Shown in pieces: positions 6,819-7,990 of a stretch of 7,990 nucleotides of DNA. The DNA is from Propionibacteriaceae bacterium. Its GTDB lineage: Bacteria; Actinomycetota; Actinomycetes; Propionibacteriales; Propionibacteriaceae. The notes under the pieces are model-generated. The model was not told the origin of the DNA. It worked only from the letters and a program-made list of their open reading frames with translations, and did no database searches. Each line of letters opens with the position of its first letter. Within the stretch, counting starts at the first letter, position 1. Position numbers and translations under genes: made by a program. The DNA lies in NCBI GenBank assembly GCA_003451975.1, contig DMIX01000316.1, forward strand, positions 3,475 through 11,464, in the 5' to 3' direction.

Positions 6819-7732
6819 GCCACTTGCACCGGTCCGGCGCTGCGATCGGCGACCACACCGGTCACGCGGCGCAGCTTGCGCATCGCTGCCTCTTCGGCTG
6901 GGTAGACCTTCTTGACGCCGTCGCCGAGGGATTCCTCGATGACGCGGATGTCCCGCACCAGGCGACGCATGCCTTCGGGCTCCACCGACGCCGACTGGTC
7001 CGAACCCCACATGGAACGGTCCAAGGTGATGTGACGCTCCACCATGCACGCCCCCAGCGCGACCGCACACAGCGTGGTCTGCAGGCCGACCTCATGGCCG
7101 GAGTAGCCGATCGGCACATTCGGGTATTCGGAGTTGAGGGTGTCGATCATGCGCAAGTTGAGCTGATCGGCCGGAGCCGGGTAGGTGCTGGTGGCGTGCA
7201 GCAGCACGATCTGGTCACTGCCCAGCAGCTCGACGGCATGTCGGATCTGCGCCGGGGTCGACATGCCACTCGACAGGATGACGGTGCGTCCGGTGTCGCG
7301 CATGGCGGTGAGCAGATCGTCGTCGGTGAGGCAGGCCGAGGCGACCTTGAACACCTTGGGGTTGTAGGCCATCAGGAACTCGACGCTCTCGACATCCCAC
7401 GGGGAGGCGAACCAGTCGATTCCGATCTCGGCGCAGTACTCGTCGATCTGGCGGAACTCGTCGGCGCCGAACTCCACGCGATGCCGGTATTCGATGTACG
7501 TCATCCGGCCCCACGGGGTGTCGCGTTCGATCTCCCACTGGTCTCGCGGGGTGCAGACCTCGGGGGTGCGCTTCTGGAACTTGACCGCATCCACCCCGGC
7601 ATCCTTGGCTGCCAGGATCAGTTCTTTGGCGATGTTCAGATCACCATTATGGTTGATGCCAATTTCTGCCACCACATAGGTAGGATGCCCATCCCCCACC
7701 AGTTTATCGCCAATTTTTATTTCGCGTTTCAT
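6815..7732 (-). CDS. neuB: NeuB-family N-acetylneuraminate (nonulosonic acid) synthase without SAF domain
   Basis: This cytosolic aldolase-like enzyme condenses phosphoenolpyruvate with a hexosamine or hexose to make a nine-carbon (or similar) ulosonic acid. The 305 residues form the NeuB TIM barrel: AEIGINHNG (22-30), KFQKR (51-55), FASPWDVESVEFL (108-120), KVASA (129-133), LSSGMS (153-158), HATSTYP (179-185), YSGHE (210-214) and ERHITLDR (232-239), with the two metal-binding histidines at 213 and 234. GSDQSAS (243-249) replaces the commoner GPDHxxS. The C-terminal SAF/antifreeze domain of classical NeuB (~345 residues) is absent; the protein stops after the linker RKLRRV. Start ATG 7732 has an AGGAG site six bases upstream. 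Codons 1-37 are low-GC with AAA/GAA/ATT usage, whereas the rest is high-GC. Exact product (Neu5Ac, Kdn, legionaminic-type) cannot be told. Confidence 0.88.
   Translation of the reverse strand: MKREIKIGDKLVGDGHPTYVVAEIGINHNGDLNIAKELILAAKDAGVDAVKFQKRTPEVCTPRDQWEIERDTPWGRMTYIEYRHRVEFGADEFRQIDEYCAEIGIDWFASPWDVESVEFLMAYNPKVFKVASACLTDDDLLTAMRDTGRTVILSSGMSTPAQIRHAVELLGSDQIVLLHATSTYPAPADQLNLRMIDTLNSEYPNVPIGYSGHEVGLQTTLCAVALGACMVERHITLDRSMWGSDQSASVEPEGMRRLVRDIRVIEESLGDGVKKVYPAEEAAMRKLRRVTGVVADRSAGPVQVA
7600..7640. other. Abrupt GC and codon-usage junction inside neuB
   Basis: Hand counts per 60 bases give 63-68% GC over 7441-7620 and 42-52% over 7621-7980. On the coding strand Lys codons are AAA at residues 2, 6, 10 and 37 but AAG at 43, 51 and 54; Glu is GAA at 4, 23 and 38 but GAG at 58. 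The frame is uninterrupted across the change and lies in a conserved part of the protein. A recombination junction or an assembly chimera would both produce this. Confidence 0.7.
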
Positions 7733-7738
7733 TGAAAT

Positions 7739-7743
7739 CTCCT
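7739..7743 (-). promoter_or_regulatory. Strong Shine-Dalgarno AGGAG for neuB
   Basis: On the minus strand AGGAG is followed by six bases and ATG 7732. The 21-base gap after the radical SAM stop contains only this site, so neuB is read from the same transcript. The strong ribosome-binding site contrasts with the leaderless starts of the plus-strand genes. Confidence 0.75.
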
Positions 7744-7753
7744 ATCCCAATTC

Positions 7754-7990
7754 TTATGAGGCTAAAAAACTGCCGATCAACTGCATGTCGCACTGTTCGG
7801 TGCATTTAATACCGGGGGTCAGATTGAAATGGTCCATGCGGAAAGATTTATACTTCGCCCCATTCCAGATATCATGCAGGCTTTCATCATTAGCATTGCC
7901 CAGCACGATCTCGTTGTTGAAATCTTCCACACACTCACAGGATTCCCCGTTCGATTTGATGGTCATGGAGGACCAGGGGAACTGGCAGAA
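7754..7990 (-). CDS. Radical SAM/SPASM-domain protein, C-terminal end only (5' part off the right edge)
   Basis: The frame is open from the right edge (FCQFPWSSMTIKSNGESCEC) to TAA at 7754-7756, giving 78 visible residues. The pattern is that of a SPASM domain, the C-terminal auxiliary iron-sulfur region of radical SAM enzymes: an initial Cys before PW, a CEC pair (7931-7939), a D-x(7)-LGN-type segment, LHDIWNGAKYKSFR, and a closing KCTEQCDM (Cys codons at 7804-7802 and 7792-7790). An internal ATG at 7966 is not the true start, since conserved residues precede it. The radical SAM CxxxCxxC core is outside the window. GC is about 47%, well below the neighbours, and the stop is TAA. Such proteins occur in surface-glycan loci, where they may modify a sugar; the substrate here is unknown. 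Confidence 0.8.
   Translation of the reverse strand, partial: FCQFPWSSMTIKSNGESCECVEDFNNEIVLGNANDESLHDIWNGAKYKSFRMDHFNLTPGIKCTEQCDMQLIGSFLAS

Noticed and set aside
6819..7070. N-terminal extension of the glycosyltransferase frame upstream of ATG 6818
   Set aside because: It lies entirely within neuB and is Arg/Gly-rich with no homology-like features. The ATGA overlap and the MTIDTVALVES start fit the family.
6824..7735. Plus-strand 303-codon open frame opposite neuB
   Set aside because: Mirror of neuB with shadow-type composition; the NeuB motifs are all on the minus strand.
1..7990. tRNA, rRNA, CRISPR array, insertion sequence or attachment site
   Set aside because: I saw no spaced direct repeats, transposase motifs, terminal inverted repeats, cloverleaf or rRNA-like sequence. 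The compositional break near 7620 has no visible att-like repeat or transposon end.

Overview
This window is high-GC actinobacterial chromosome, about 65% GC over most of its length. The best guess is an order Mycobacteriales genome (Mycobacterium, Gordonia, Rhodococcus or similar). Three things suggest this: the order lpdA / small membrane protein / deoD / pmmB matches the M. tuberculosis Rv3303c-Rv3308 neighbourhood as I remember it; a PiT phosphate transporter is followed by a small membrane protein, as with Rv0545c-Rv0544c; and several starts have mycobacterial-style leaderless promoters (TANNNT, six bases, then RTG). The species cannot be fixed from this sequence alone.

Layout. Positions 1-1106 (minus) hold the 5' part of lpdA, a flavoprotein NAD(P)H:quinone reductase of the disulfide-reductase fold; it runs off the left edge. 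It diverges from a four-helix membrane protein of unknown function (1203-1670, plus). Next come deoD, purine nucleoside phosphorylase (1678-2460), and six bases later pmmB, a PGM2-type phosphosugar mutase (2467-4122). Together these could cleave purine nucleosides and move the pentose-1-phosphate into central metabolism. After a 113-base gap with a promoter and an inverted repeat lies a PiT-family phosphate permease (4236-5456), overlapped by a two-helix membrane protein (5456-5764).

From 5778 to the right edge the genes are on the minus strand and look like surface-glycan genes. In transcription order they are: the 3' end of a radical SAM/SPASM protein (beyond 7990 to 7754), a NeuB-family sialic (nonulosonic) acid synthase without its usual C-terminal SAF domain (7732-6815), and a bacterial sialyltransferase/polysialyltransferase-like glycosyltransferase (6818-5778) whose start overlaps the neuB stop as ATGA. 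The set looks like part of a locus that makes a nonulosonic acid and attaches it to a cell-surface polymer.

The most striking physical signal is an abrupt base-composition break inside neuB near position 7620. About 65% GC on the left drops to about 46% on the right, and codon choice changes within one unbroken reading frame. This looks like a recombination junction, with the first ~37-42 codons of neuB and the radical SAM gene coming from a lower-GC source, although a chimeric assembly must be excluded. Other points of interest are the leaderless promoters, the loss of both redox cysteines in LpdA, and variant active-site motifs in the two glycan enzymes.
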